Numbered from the stretch's first letter, positions 16,645 through 26,355 are shown. The stretch: 45,578 bases of DNA from Leptospirales bacterium (GCA_016788865.1 JAEUSB010000009.1:64001-109578); one strand, 5' to 3'. Made by a program: numbers and translations. Notes: generated by a model from the letters alone, not told the origin.

Positions 16645-18084
16645 TTAGCTTTTTCTTGCCTGGATCAATTGGTCGAGCAGTTGATTGACTTCCTGGGCGG
16701 GTGCCTGCCCGCGCGTTTCTTTCATGATCTGACCCATGATAAATCCCCGCGCACGATCTTTGCCAGCCAGGATATCTTCCACAGCACTTGCATTTGCATC
16801 GAGGACCTTGTTGATAATATCCGGGAGTGAAGACACATCGACCGGTTTGTAGCCGTATTTCTCGACAATCTTATCAGGATCCAGGTTTTCCTGGTGGATA
16901 TGTTCAAAGACCTGCTTTGCCATTTTCCCCGTGAGCTTTCCTTCATTGATGAGTTGGATCATTCGACCCAGACGTTCCGGTGTGCAGGCGAATGCAGAGA
17001 TTGGAATATCGTTCTTGTTGGTTACGCCAAGAACTTCATCCTTAACCCAGTTAGACGATTTCTTGCCATCCCCGCAAATAGACACGACTTTCTCATAGTA
17101 TGTGGCTACATCGAGGTCGCGTGTAAGAACGTCCGCATCATAATCCGGAAGCCCAAATTCTTTCACATAGCGAGCTCGTTTGGCGGCCGGGAGCTCCGGC
17201 ATGTTCTTCTTTAGATTGGCAACGAAGGCCGGTTCGATTCGAAAGGGGAGGAGATCCGGATCCGGAAAGTAACGATAATCTTCTGCATCTTCCTTTGTGC
17301 GCATGAGTCGCGTGACTCGTTGGTCCGCGTCCCACAGCACCGTTGACTGGATGACTTTCCCACCGGATTCGATCAAGTCTTGCTGGCGCACGGCCTCATA
17401 ATCGATTGCTGCCTTTACTGCCTTAAACGAGTTGAGATTCTTGATCTCCACGCGAGTGCCAAATGGATCGGATGGAGTAGGGCGGACGGAAACATTCGCA
17501 TCGCACCTCAGGCTTCCCTGTTCCATGCTGCATTCGGAAACGCCCGCGGAACGCAGAATGTTTCGCAGGGTCTGCAAATAATCGTACGCGTCGTTTGAGC
17601 TGCGGAGATCCGGTTCGGATACGATCTCAAGCAGGGGAACTCCCGCGCGATTCAAGTCCACATACGAGCGATTGTTTACGGCATGCAGAAGTTTGCCCGC
17701 ATCTTCTTCCATATGAATGCGATGAATGCGAACAACGGTTTCGTTGGCATCGCCTTTGCGCTGGAACGAAACGCGGCCGTCGCGTGCGTAGGGCTGATCG
17801 TACTGAGAAATCTGATAGCCTTTGGGTAAATCCGGATAGAAATAATGTTTCCGATCAAACTTGGTGATCTCTGCGATCTTACATTCCAGCGCCAGCCCCG
17901 CCGTCACCGCCAGCCGCAAAACCTCTTGATTCAAAACGGGGAGCACACCCGGCAGACCCAGCGTAACGGGACCGGCCTGCGAATTTGCCGGCGCGCCAAA
18001 CCCATACGGGTCGCTTGAAAATAGTTTTGTGCGCGTGCCCAGCTGCACATGCACTTCGAGTCCAATTACAATATCCCAGGCCAT
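16645..18084 (-). CDS. gatB: Aspartyl/glutamyl-tRNA(Asn/Gln) amidotransferase subunit B
   Basis: GatB converts mischarged Glu-tRNA(Gln) (and often Asp-tRNA(Asn)) to the amidated form as part of the GatCAB complex. The 479 residues begin with the family hallmark (M)AWDIVIGLEVHVQLGTRTKLFSSD and include the kinase-like core motifs KFDRKHYFYPDLPKGYQISQ and MEQGSLRCDANVSVRP. The C-terminal third is the helical and YqeY-like tRNA-binding tail. Start ATG 18084 fits the conserved N-terminus; a reading frame continues upstream for 30 residues but looks non-coding. gatA and gatC are not adjacent. No clear Shine-Dalgarno site precedes the start. Confidence 0.96.
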   Translation of the reverse strand: MAWDIVIGLEVHVQLGTRTKLFSSDPYGFGAPANSQAGPVTLGLPGVLPVLNQEVLRLAVTAGLALECKIAEITKFDRKHYFYPDLPKGYQISQYDQPYARDGRVSFQRKGDANETVVRIHRIHMEEDAGKLLHAVNNRSYVDLNRAGVPLLEIVSEPDLRSSNDAYDYLQTLRNILRSAGVSECSMEQGSLRCDANVSVRPTPSDPFGTRVEIKNLNSFKAVKAAIDYEAVRQQDLIESGGKVIQSTVLWDADQRVTRLMRTKEDAEDYRYFPDPDLLPFRIEPAFVANLKKNMPELPAAKRARYVKEFGLPDYDADVLTRDLDVATYYEKVVSICGDGKKSSNWVKDEVLGVTNKNDIPISAFACTPERLGRMIQLINEGKLTGKMAKQVFEHIHQENLDPDKIVEKYGYKPVDVSSLPDIINKVLDANASAVEDILAGKDRARGFIMGQIMKETRGQAPAQEVNQLLDQLIQARKS

Positions 18085-18336
18085 TCGCCAACCTGACCCT
18101 GCAATCCGAGCGCGCAACCAAGTTTGAAACTCCCTCGCATTTCCTGGCCATTGTGCCGGGCACACCTCGCCCACCCCCGGAGTGTGGGTGGTATTGGTGG
18201 TGGGAGTCGGCGGGCGGGGAAGGCGGACCGAAGCACATCGAGTGAAATTGTCAACCGAACCGTGTCACAGTTGCAGAGTATGATACAATGGGAAAGAGTT
18301 TCGTTCGGCTGGAATCGCCCGGAGTCTCCAGGAGTT
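18085..18336. other. Gene-free spacer between nnr and gatB
   Basis: These 252 bases lie between the end of the NAD(P)HX repair gene and the start of gatB, both on the minus strand. The stretch is G+C-rich near 18160-18235 with a small CCCAC/GTGGG dyad. A TTGACA on the minus strand (18254-18249) has no acceptable -10 box at 16-18 bases. I see no convincing gene or terminator, but it presumably holds the gatB promoter. Confidence 0.4.
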
Positions 18337-19809
18337 CTAAGCAGGAGCAAGGGCGAGTCGGATCAAAGCGGGAAAGTCAGAGGAGCCCGGATGCACTTGC
18401 CCGCCGACGGCAGCGTGCAGCAGATCGAGCGCTCCGAGGGCAGAGGATTCGATGGATGCATCCGGTCTTCCTAGAAACGCTGCAATGATTCCGGCGAGGC
18501 AGTCCCCGCTCCCAGCCACTGCTAACGAAGGCTCGGGTCTGGGATAAACAAAAGATCGCTCGGGCCCCAGAAGGACGGAAACGGCTGACTTTACGAGGGC
18601 AAAGCAACCAATGCTGCGGGTAAATTCCGCCGCCTTCTGAAAGGAAACTACGGAACGCACCGAAGGCCCGCCGAGTTTCTCCCATTCGCCGCTATGTGGG
18701 GTGAGCAGCGTGCCTGCCCGGAGAAATGCCGGATAACGTTCTTCAAGCACGAGGGAGCAGGCCGATGCGTCAAGGATGACCTTTACATTCTCGTGCAAAG
18801 TCTGTAGCAGATCGAGTAAGAGCGATTTCTTCTCTACGTCCATCCGAATCCCCGGTCCAATCAAGAGAGTATTGGCGCGCGTCGAAAACACGTCCGGAAG
18901 AACGCCTGTCATGAGGCCGGGGTTGCCTGCGAGGATGGCCTGTCGCGCGGATTCGTCAAACGTTCTCAGTTCACCAATTCCGCCTCCCGCAGCAAAGTAC
19001 GCGCCGGCACAGAGCAGCGCGGCTCCTTCCATACCCTTTTGCCCTGCCACGATCCACGCCGACCCGGCGCTGTATTTGTGATCCAGAGGTTTCTTTCGTG
19101 TCAAGGGTCTCTGACTCCATTCGAAAACAGATCCATTCCTGGGCAAGAACCCGATTGGTAAACAGTGGATTTGTGCCGTCGCACGTAGCGAAGCATTCAG
19201 CGACAGCGCCAGTTTTCCAGGGCCAAAGCAGTAGACATCATCAGGGCATGGCAGCGCGGGGCTATTCGACGCAAAAAGAACGTCAGATTCTTCAACCAGT
19301 CCGGTGGGGCAGTCCAGCGCGATCAGATAAGGTCGATTGTTTCGCGCACGCAAACTATTGAGTTTTGCTATGGCGTCCTGCGCTTGCCCCCGCGGCGAAC
19401 CTTTCTGGCCCGCACCGAGAATCGCATCGAGTATCAGGTCCTCGCGATTCGGGGTGTTCTCCGGGTTGCTGCAGAAATCTGCAATAGATTGGACCGTGAG
19501 GTTGGCGCTCAGCAATCGTGCATAGAATTGAGCCGATTCTGTGCGTGGTGGCTCGGTGGCGAATAATCGAATCCTGTTCCCCTCTCCGTGACCCAGGAGC
19601 ATCCAGGCGATCGCATACCCATCCCCTCCATTATTGCCGTGACCACAGAGTATGAAAATCTTTGAAAAGTTTCGAGTCGTGAGAATGCGGCTAACGGAAG
19701 CAGCCGCGGCCTGGCCCATCAGTTGGACCGAGGAGAAACCCGCGGCAATTGTCTGATTATCTAGCTCCGCGCACTCAGCATACGTGAGCAGCGGTCTATT
19801 TCCATTCAT
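18337..19809 (-). CDS. nnr: Bifunctional NAD(P)HX epimerase/dehydratase
   Basis: This enzyme repairs hydrated NADH and NADPH. The N-terminal YjeF_N half epimerises R/S-NAD(P)HX, and the C-terminal carbohydrate-kinase-like half dehydrates it using ADP. The first half shows CGHGNNGGDGYAIAW (about residues 55-69), the epimerase substrate loop. The second half shows GPGIRM, LLTPHSGEWEKL and VAGSGDCLAGIIAAFL, the nucleotide-binding anion hole of the dehydratase. The 490-residue length matches the fused bacterial enzyme. ATG 19809 is preferred over a TTG at 19818. The gene overlaps the end of the upstream lipoprotein gene by 14 bases, so the two are probably one transcript. Confidence 0.93.
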   Translation of the reverse strand: MNGNRPLLTYAECAELDNQTIAAGFSSVQLMGQAAAASVSRILTTRNFSKIFILCGHGNNGGDGYAIAWMLLGHGEGNRIRLFATEPPRTESAQFYARLLSANLTVQSIADFCSNPENTPNREDLILDAILGAGQKGSPRGQAQDAIAKLNSLRARNNRPYLIALDCPTGLVEESDVLFASNSPALPCPDDVYCFGPGKLALSLNASLRATAQIHCLPIGFLPRNGSVFEWSQRPLTRKKPLDHKYSAGSAWIVAGQKGMEGAALLCAGAYFAAGGGIGELRTFDESARQAILAGNPGLMTGVLPDVFSTRANTLLIGPGIRMDVEKKSLLLDLLQTLHENVKVILDASACSLVLEERYPAFLRAGTLLTPHSGEWEKLGGPSVRSVVSFQKAAEFTRSIGCFALVKSAVSVLLGPERSFVYPRPEPSLAVAGSGDCLAGIIAAFLGRPDASIESSALGALDLLHAAVGGQVHPGSSDFPALIRLALAPA

Positions 19810-20896
19810 AGACCTCAAATTTTCCCTGGAAGATCCGATTAGAGAATACTCGGCCTGTCATATCCAATGAGACTTCACGCCAGGAATTGCGGAAATCTGG
19901 AAAGACGAGCAGTCGGTTATTTAGATACTCGCCTGACGGTGAGTAGATTTTTAAGAGTAAGCGGTTTCCATCTTCTGAGTTGGCCAGAGTAAAGCCGCCG
20001 TCTGGCCTGGCAGCAATAAACTGATCACCCTCTTCGTCAATGGTGTACAGCAGGCGCGGATCACCGCCTTCCCAGGAATAGATGCGTCTTTGTTCCGGCG
20101 CAAATGTATTCTTATTGCGAAGGGCCACGCTCACAATTGCAGTCTGACCGGCCGGGAAGATGTCTTCAATGTCCACGAAGTATTTTGTGATATCCTGGTC
20201 TTTGATTGCAAAGCTTTCCAGATGGCGAATTCGCTTTCCGTTCTGGAAAACTGAAAGTGCTTTTGCGTCCGCTATTGAATGGAAAACGTAAAGGGTATTC
20301 TCGAACGCGTGCATCCGGAGAATCCGTTCAAACGGTGGCCCCTCGCGTCCTTCGCGGCCAAACTGTGCAATGACTGCGTCGTCCTTAATCTGAACGATAC
20401 GGGCAGGAGTCGTTGTGAATTGACCACCCGGCGGCTTATCCGTGAAGCGATTTTCCGGCGGTACCTCGGGTTCTGGTTTTTCATCGAGAGCAGCCTCGTG
20501 CACAGCAATGAATGCATTTTCATCGTCGTCAGAAACCACTTCGCAAGGAATTCCGGCACGCACCTTGATCAGTTCCGCTTCCTCGGACTTGTCCATTTTG
20601 TCGCCAATGATGAATTCAGGTTTGTCTGAGTTGCGCTTGAATACCCGCACGACGCCGCTCGATGGGTCAGAAAGAAATATCCGATTTCCCAGAATTCCGG
20701 CGCTCAACGGAATGCCCGCGAGGTTAAGTGGTCTTGTGTATTCATCCGCACCTTTCGTTATCGATGGGAAGGCAGCACTGAGAGGAATGGCAAATGATCG
20801 TGCGGGCTTAAGTTCCTGAACGCGAAACCGGGCGCAGCTAATGAGGATCATGCCTGACAGGGCGATTGCAATAAAGGCTGGGTTGCGACGAATCAC
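19796..20896 (-). CDS. Lipoprotein resembling leptospiral LIC_12708 family
   Basis: Starting at GTG 20896, the 366-residue product has a classic lipoprotein signal: basic MIRRNP, hydrophobic core, lipobox LISC with the lipidated cysteine at residue 21. The frame is open for 86 further codons upstream, but that part is antisense to the amidase gene and has no lipoprotein signal at its start. The mature part is beta-rich with regularly spaced strands such as GILGNRIFLSDPSSGVVRVF and RIYSWEGGDPRLLY, the style of a beta-propeller. I recall a similar lipoprotein family from Leptospira (LIC_12708), but cannot check it here. It precedes nnr on the same strand. The role is unknown; the location is a membrane surface. 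Confidence 0.7.
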   Translation of the reverse strand: MIRRNPAFIAIALSGMILISCARFRVQELKPARSFAIPLSAAFPSITKGADEYTRPLNLAGIPLSAGILGNRIFLSDPSSGVVRVFKRNSDKPEFIIGDKMDKSEEAELIKVRAGIPCEVVSDDDENAFIAVHEAALDEKPEPEVPPENRFTDKPPGGQFTTTPARIVQIKDDAVIAQFGREGREGPPFERILRMHAFENTLYVFHSIADAKALSVFQNGKRIRHLESFAIKDQDITKYFVDIEDIFPAGQTAIVSVALRNKNTFAPEQRRIYSWEGGDPRLLYTIDEEGDQFIAARPDGGFTLANSEDGNRLLLKIYSPSGEYLNNRLLVFPDFRNSWREVSLDMTGRVFSNRIFQGKFEVYEWK

Positions 20897-20950
20897 CCGC
20901 CCAGGATGAGGCGCGGGGGTTCTGTGACAAGAATGAAACGGTGAAAATAC

Positions 20951-21742
20951 GTGACGGATAGAGCCCCCGCTTTCAGATGCAGCGTGCGCGTTACACTTTT
21001 TCAGATGTCCGTGGATCCCGAAAACGTCCAGGCAAACATAGAAAAAATTGAGGCAAGCATTGACGGGTCGACCGCAGACTTTCTGGTTTTTCCGGAGGCT
21101 TGTACTTCGGGATTTCCGTATCGCCGGCTGAAGGAAGTCGCACGTGCGAATCACGCCTTCCTCGACAGCGTCCTCGCAAGGCAGAAAGCCAGTGGCGACA
21201 ATAGAACGCTCCTCCTACCGCTTCTGATCGAGCAGGGAGGTCAGTTTTTTAACCGACAGTTCATTGTTTCCAGGGGCCAGGTTCAGGTAACGTACGATAA
21301 AATTCATCTGATTGGTTTGCTCGGTGAGGACCGATTCCTGGCCGCGGGCGAGCGTGCTGCTTCCACTGACATCCATGAGTTTCATGCCGGACTGGCAACC
21401 TGCTATGATCTGCGCTTTCCAGAAATATTCCGTAAGCTTATCCCAATGGGAGTGAATCTGTTTGTTATACCGGCAATGTGGCCAGTCGAACGTGCCAGTC
21501 ATCTCGGCGCCCTGGCGCGTGCAAGAGCCATTGAGAATCTTTCCTATGTGATTGTTTGCAATGCAACCGGCCAATGTGGCTCTCTGTCACTTTGCGGTCA
21601 CAGCATGATCGTTGATCCTAAAGGCGAAATAGTTGCGGAAGCTGCCGAAGAAGTAACTACCCTCACAGCCAATCTCAGTCTTGAAGTCGTGAAATCCTGG
21701 AGGGCTGCCTTCCCGGCGCTCGATGATATGAGGATGTTGTGA
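20951..21742 (+). CDS. Carbon-nitrogen hydrolase (nitrilase superfamily, omega-amidase-like)
   Basis: This 263-residue single-domain enzyme carries the nitrilase triad: E49 in LVFPEACTSG, K117 in TYDKIHLIG and C151 in ATCYDLRFPEIF. The CYDLRFPE form is typical of the Nit1/Nit2/YafV branch, which hydrolyses omega-amides such as 2-oxoglutaramate or deaminated glutathione. The exact substrate cannot be fixed from motifs. The start is GTG 20951, 54 bases from the divergent lipoprotein start. The stop overlaps the next gene (GTGA), so it is translationally coupled to a SpoIIE-type phosphatase, an unusual companion for a metabolite-repair amidase. Confidence 0.88.
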   Translation: MTDRAPAFRCSVRVTLFQMSVDPENVQANIEKIEASIDGSTADFLVFPEACTSGFPYRRLKEVARANHAFLDSVLARQKASGDNRTLLLPLLIEQGGQFFNRQFIVSRGQVQVTYDKIHLIGLLGEDRFLAAGERAASTDIHEFHAGLATCYDLRFPEIFRKLIPMGVNLFVIPAMWPVERASHLGALARARAIENLSYVIVCNATGQCGSLSLCGHSMIVDPKGEIVAEAAEEVTTLTANLSLEVVKSWRAAFPALDDMRML

Positions 21743-23811
21743 GACGCGGGCCCATATTCTTCTCACGGTACAATCGATGGACTGCCGTTTCGCTGCTGGC
21801 CATTGTTTCCCTTTCTCTGGCCTTGCTCTGGATGCAATGGGATATGGGACAGGATCAGCAGGAATCGAGGATCGCGAGCGCCCTGAAGGTGCAGGCGCTG
21901 AGTCTCGACGCAACCCTGCGCGACTCCGTGAATCATGTGAATATGCTCGGAACACACAGCGAGAGCTACTTTCTCGATCCGTCAGGCCCTCACACTGCAG
22001 AGCAAACCCTCTTCGGAGCGCTCCGTCCCGTCACTGGAACCAACTACTTTTCCATGGACGCAATTCCAGCGCCTTACCAGGAACGCGACACAGGAAATCT
22101 GACGGGCTATCAGACGTTGCTTTACGATCCTTCCGCCCACGAAGAGATTAGGATGAGCCTCGCGCTTGGTCCTCTGTTCAGAGGTACAAAGGAAAATATT
22201 CCAAACGCGGCCTGGGTCTACTACACATCCAGGCGTCGTTTCATCAATATCTATCCGTTTGTGCCCTCGAAAGACTTTGCAATCAAAGAGGAGCTATTCA
22301 CGCACGAATTCTACACAATGGGTCTGCCTTCCGCAAATCCAGACAGAAAGACCTTCTGGACATCCGCCTATCTTGACGAGGGAGGGAAAGGCATGATGGT
22401 TACCTGCGCCCGGCCTGTGTACCGGAACAATGAATTCCTGGGAACAGTTGCCGTGGATATAACCCTCGATATCCTCACCCAGTTTGTCCGTAATTTTGAG
22501 GCTAATCGAGGCACAGCATTCATTATCAATGAGCAAGGCCAATTGCTGGGTCATCCGGAGTTGGTCTCGTCGAGCAAGTCCATCAAGGTGTTTCAGGATG
22601 CTCTGCCGGTGGAAATCAAGGACGAGAAGACGCTCTTTGATTCGAAACCGTTGACCCATATCGAAAAGAACGGAATCGGTTATTACTATCAGAATTTGAA
22701 GTATGCGCCCTGGAAGATGGTCTTTGTGCTCAAACCACGAAGCGTGTTCATCCGGGTATTCGAGGGAATCGGGCTGGTGTTTCTGATTGTGATGTTTGGC
22801 TTTTTCCTTCAGCTACTGGTTACAAGTCAGCTTGTCTATCGCGACTTCATCAGGCCAGCCAGGCGGCTCGTTCAACATATTGAGGCAGAGAATACAAACT
22901 CACCTGCTCCCGATACCGTTGACCCGCCTCGCGATTGGGCACCCTGGTTTCAGACAGTCTCGTCTATTTTTCAGAAGCACAGAGATCTCCTGGCCAATCT
23001 GGAGGAAAAGGTCAGGGATCGGACGCGCGAGATATTGATAGCGAAGGAGACGTCTGATAGCCTGCTCAGAGCAATGCGCGATGACTTGAATCTGGCACGA
23101 AAAATCCAGGAGAATATGATGCCCTTTGAGGGTGAGCCGGAGCTACTCAATATTGTGATTCAATATTCACCGCGGTCGGAAGTCGGTGGGGATTTGTTCG
23201 ATATCCACCATCTCTCAGAGAAACGCGTTCGCATTTTAATCGCCGATGCAACCGGACACGGCGTGCAGGCGGCGCTGATCACAATGGCTATCAAGAGCGA
23301 GTATGAAAATTTGAAGCAGCTTTCTCTTTCACCGGGAGAAATTCTATTGTTGCTCAACACACACTTCACGCAGAAATATTCAGCGCTCAATACCTATTTC
23401 ACATGTGCGCTGGTTGATCTTGATCTTAACGCAGGGCAAGTGCAATACGCATCAGCGGGGCACCCCTCCCAGGTGTTGGTCTCGGACGATCGAGTAGTTT
23501 TGCTTCCTCGAACGGGGCGGTTGATCGGGATTTCTGAAGAAGGCGAATACTCGACTGCCACCCATTCCTTTGGTCCGGCCGATCGCTTGTATCTCTTTAC
23601 CGATGGGGCCTACGAGCAGTTTAACAAAGAAAAGCAGGAGTTTGGCGAGGCTCGATTGCTGCAGGTGCTCGGAAGTCAGGGCCGCCACTCGGTCGAGAAT
23701 GGAATTCGCCATTTGCTCGGGGATCTAAGCAGATTTACGGACAGCGAATCGTGGCAGGACGATCTGACGCTCATTGGAATTGAGCAGCGTGCGGACGTGA
23801 TTGCTTCCTGA
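21739..23811 (+). CDS. Membrane SpoIIE/PP2C phosphatase with CACHE sensor
   Basis: This 690-residue protein has membrane helix 1 at about 14-33, a large extracytoplasmic double-CACHE-like domain (about 40-330, including the PWKMVFVLKP end typical of CACHE), helix 2 at 340-363, and a HAMP-like and coiled-coil linker (365-455). A SpoIIE-type serine phosphatase domain occupies 465-685. Metal-binding aspartates are in EVGGDLFDI (D485), IADATGHG (D503), FTDGAYE (D622) and WQDDLTLIG (D674/D675), so it should be active. Such proteins dephosphorylate STAS antagonists to release sigma factors or other targets in response to small ligands. The start is GTG, overlapping the amidase stop. A STAS gene at 1487-1813 is a possible but unproven substrate. 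Confidence 0.9.
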   Translation: MRRGPIFFSRYNRWTAVSLLAIVSLSLALLWMQWDMGQDQQESRIASALKVQALSLDATLRDSVNHVNMLGTHSESYFLDPSGPHTAEQTLFGALRPVTGTNYFSMDAIPAPYQERDTGNLTGYQTLLYDPSAHEEIRMSLALGPLFRGTKENIPNAAWVYYTSRRRFINIYPFVPSKDFAIKEELFTHEFYTMGLPSANPDRKTFWTSAYLDEGGKGMMVTCARPVYRNNEFLGTVAVDITLDILTQFVRNFEANRGTAFIINEQGQLLGHPELVSSSKSIKVFQDALPVEIKDEKTLFDSKPLTHIEKNGIGYYYQNLKYAPWKMVFVLKPRSVFIRVFEGIGLVFLIVMFGFFLQLLVTSQLVYRDFIRPARRLVQHIEAENTNSPAPDTVDPPRDWAPWFQTVSSIFQKHRDLLANLEEKVRDRTREILIAKETSDSLLRAMRDDLNLARKIQENMMPFEGEPELLNIVIQYSPRSEVGGDLFDIHHLSEKRVRILIADATGHGVQAALITMAIKSEYENLKQLSLSPGEILLLLNTHFTQKYSALNTYFTCALVDLDLNAGQVQYASAGHPSQVLVSDDRVVLLPRTGRLIGISEEGEYSTATHSFGPADRLYLFTDGAYEQFNKEKQEFGEARLLQVLGSQGRHSVENGIRHLLGDLSRFTDSESWQDDLTLIGIEQRADVIAS

Positions 23812-23859
23812 AAATTGGTTTAGACGCGGAACCTGCGGCCCGGCAGTTTGACCTTGTAG

Positions 23860-25275
23860 ATGGCTGGCTATCTTCGACTCGTCGGGATTGTATTCCGCTC
23901 CCTTCCATTGATCATTCAGTTTCGTTTTGGGGGTCCGTTACTCGATTCAAGGGCCAGACAGAAGCGCGCGGAAGCTGTGCGCAAACTGCTCGTTGCATTG
24001 GGCCCCACCTTCATTAAGATCGGCCAGGCACTGGCCAACAGGCCGGACCTTGTACCATATGAATATCTCAAAGAATTTGAGAAGTTGCTCGATAGCGTAC
24101 CTCCGTTTTCCAGTTTGCGCGCGCGATTCATGGTCTGGCGCTCCCTGCGGGGAAAGGGAATTCGATTCGATGAAGTTTTCAAAGACTTTCCGAAACGTCC
24201 CATAGCCTCAGCCAGTCTTGGACAGGTATACGACTGTGTTCTTCAAAACGGCGATCGGGTTGCTGTCAAAGTGCAGCGCCCGGGAATGAGACGCCTCATC
24301 GAGCGAGACATTGCAGCGCTCATGATCGTTGCAGGTTTTGCGGAGCGGCGCAAGGAAATAGGTCTTGGTCTGAACTGGACCGATACCGTTCGCGAATTTT
24401 CGGGAATGATCAGCGAAGAACTGGATTTTGAGCGCGAACGAGCCAATGGCGAACTTTTTGCGGAAAATTTCAAAAAGTGGAAGGAGATTCGTGTTCCCCG
24501 GTTCTATCCAGAATACTCGACCACGACTGTCCTCGTAATGGAGTTTATCGACGGTAAGAAGCTTACTGATGTCGCGGCAATTCGCGCCGCCGGCCAGGAT
24601 CCACTCCTGGCAATGGAGATCGTGATTCGATCTTATCTAAAACAGCTCATCGAGGACGGTTTTTACCACGCAGATCCTCACCCCGGAAACCTGCGATATC
24701 AGGCGGATGGTCGGGTCGCATTCTTTGACTTTGGCATGGCGGGTAAGCTTGAGCCGGAGAAGCGATCCTTGTTCCTGGATTTGCTCATCCACGTTGCAGA
24801 GAAAAATGTAGAAAGTATTGTCCGTGACCTGGCAGAGCTGGGCTTTCTGAGGTCGGGCCATGAATTTTCAGAGTTTCGGCCGGCAGTTGAAGCCGTGTTT
24901 CATCGCTACCTCGATTCCACGGATCGATCCAGCATTAGATTCCATGAGATTGTCTATGCACTATCGGAAGTCGTCTATCGTTACCCGTTCACGATTCCAA
25001 CGCATTTTACGTATATTCTGCGCGCACTTCTCACACTTGAAGGCCTTGGAATGTCGATTACTCCTGCCTTTAGTTTTTTCCGATTTGCCAAACCATACGC
25101 GGCAGAGATGTTTTTCCTGACTGAAGCCAAGTTCATGGCCCGAAAGATCTTTGATGTAATATTCAAGGCACCTGACTCCAGGTATTCCTGGGAAAGGATG
25201 AAAAAATTCTCTCGAATGGTGCTAAATTACATAACCGACAAGAGCATTCTTGACCTGGACGACAAGTCAGACTAA
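23860..25275 (+). CDS. UbiB/ABC1/ADCK-family atypical kinase
   Basis: This 471-residue protein has the ordered UbiB motifs: KxGQ (KIGQ, 53-56), the alanine-rich loop ASASLGQVY (116-124) in place of a P-loop, the ATP lysine in VAVKVQRPG (K137), paired glutamates EELDF (187-191), HADPHPGN (270-277) and FFDFGMAG with D290. Family members are ATPases needed for ubiquinone synthesis or lipid handling. A weakly hydrophobic stretch near the C-terminus (about 400-430) may contact the membrane. The gene starts 48 bases after the phosphatase, on the same strand, and is followed nine bases later by an AraC-type regulator. Confidence 0.93.
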   Translation: MAGYLRLVGIVFRSLPLIIQFRFGGPLLDSRARQKRAEAVRKLLVALGPTFIKIGQALANRPDLVPYEYLKEFEKLLDSVPPFSSLRARFMVWRSLRGKGIRFDEVFKDFPKRPIASASLGQVYDCVLQNGDRVAVKVQRPGMRRLIERDIAALMIVAGFAERRKEIGLGLNWTDTVREFSGMISEELDFERERANGELFAENFKKWKEIRVPRFYPEYSTTTVLVMEFIDGKKLTDVAAIRAAGQDPLLAMEIVIRSYLKQLIEDGFYHADPHPGNLRYQADGRVAFFDFGMAGKLEPEKRSLFLDLLIHVAEKNVESIVRDLAELGFLRSGHEFSEFRPAVEAVFHRYLDSTDRSSIRFHEIVYALSEVVYRYPFTIPTHFTYILRALLTLEGLGMSITPAFSFFRFAKPYAAEMFFLTEAKFMARKIFDVIFKAPDSRYSWERMKKFSRMVLNYITDKSILDLDDKSD

Positions 25276-25284
25276 GTTATTGTA

Positions 25285-26355
25285 ATGCAGGCTATGGACC
25301 ACTGGGAGTATGCGGCCTGGCTCTTTGCCGGGGGGATATTTGCCCTGAACTGGGCGCTAGGGTTGGTTTTCACCGGAAAGAAGACGCCTGGTCTCACAGG
25401 GATCTCCGCGGCTATGCTGTTTTGCACGGCAATCTGGCTGTTTTCGGCAGCGGCTCTGCTGGGTGGGTACGTTCAACGTTATCCGGCTTTGTTTGGGCTA
25501 CACCTTCCCTTCGCATTTGCTATTGGCCCTTTACTGTATGCATATGCAGCCTCACTGAGAGGAGAGAAACCAATAGCCTGGGTTCATTCAATCGTGCCAC
25601 TGGTTTCTATCCTGGCTTTGATTCCGTACCACGCCGGATGGTCGAGCAGCGTGGGCTCCGGAAATCTCGATAGATTCTATTTCCATGTGAATGGAATAAT
25701 CAAAGTTGCCTTGCTAACGTACCTGGCTGTTGCTTCCATCAAGACTGCGCGACTCATCCCTCAAGACAAACGATTCTTGCCTTTGTTCGCCTTCTATGTC
25801 ATCACCATGTTTGTACTCTTCCTTGGATTGCTGGGATACATTCTGAGTCTCGCTGGTCTCGTGGCATTGAGTGCGCTTTTGCTTCCGCTACTGCTCTTTG
25901 CTCTATTTCTGGCTTCATGTCGCTGGCCGGATTTGCTCGGCAGCCTGCGCTCGGAAATTCAGAAGCGGAAGTACGAGAAATCAAGATTGCTGTCGCTCGA
26001 CGTGAAGGGAACGATTTCAAGCCTGCAACATCTTATGGAGGTTGAGCGGGCATACAGTGACGAAGATCTCACGCTATCATCCCTGGCGCGCGACCTTGAA
26101 ATTTCGGCTCCGCAGCTTTCCGAAATCTTGAACCTTCACATCCAGAAGAGCTTTGCTCACTACGTAAACGAATACCGGGTGAAGGAGGCACGGACTCTGA
26201 TCGAGCAGGAGTCAGACCGAACTTTGCTTTCGATTGCGCACGCAGTCGGATTCAATTCGAAATCCTCGTTCAATCGGGCTTTCAAACTCTTCACCGGGGA
26301 AACAGCTCAGGAATTCAAGACCTCAATCGCGCTGTTTCAAGGGATCAAATCATAA
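25285..26355 (+). CDS. AraC-family regulator with N-terminal membrane domain
   Basis: This 356-residue protein has about seven hydrophobic helices in residues 8-210 and a cytoplasmic AraC DNA-binding domain (about 255-350). The two helix-turn-helix units are visible in LTLSSLARDLEISAPQLSEIL and LLSIAHAVGFNSKSSFNRAFK, with the family ending FKLFTGETAQEF. The design is a one-component membrane sensor-regulator, common in spirochaetes and Bacteroidetes. The ligand is unknown. The start may be ATG 25285 or ATG 25294. It lies nine bases after the UbiB-like gene and ahead of an acyl-CoA ligase gene that may be a target, but no operator is visible. Confidence 0.88.
   Translation: MQAMDHWEYAAWLFAGGIFALNWALGLVFTGKKTPGLTGISAAMLFCTAIWLFSAAALLGGYVQRYPALFGLHLPFAFAIGPLLYAYAASLRGEKPIAWVHSIVPLVSILALIPYHAGWSSSVGSGNLDRFYFHVNGIIKVALLTYLAVASIKTARLIPQDKRFLPLFAFYVITMFVLFLGLLGYILSLAGLVALSALLLPLLLFALFLASCRWPDLLGSLRSEIQKRKYEKSRLLSLDVKGTISSLQHLMEVERAYSDEDLTLSSLARDLEISAPQLSEILNLHIQKSFAHYVNEYRVKEARTLIEQESDRTLLSIAHAVGFNSKSSFNRAFKLFTGETAQEFKTSIALFQGIKS

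Noticed and set aside
16645..18174. A 30-residue N-terminal extension of gatB
   Set aside because: GatB proteins begin at the conserved region found at 18084, and the extension has no family resemblance.
18249..18254. TTGACA on the minus strand as the gatB promoter
   Set aside because: No usable -10 box occurs at 16-18 bases downstream.
19796..21154. A longer version of the minus-strand lipoprotein gene beginning near 21154
   Set aside because: The extra 86 codons are antisense to the well-supported amidase and put the lipoprotein signal in the middle of the protein. GTG 20896 gives a proper signal peptide and lipobox.
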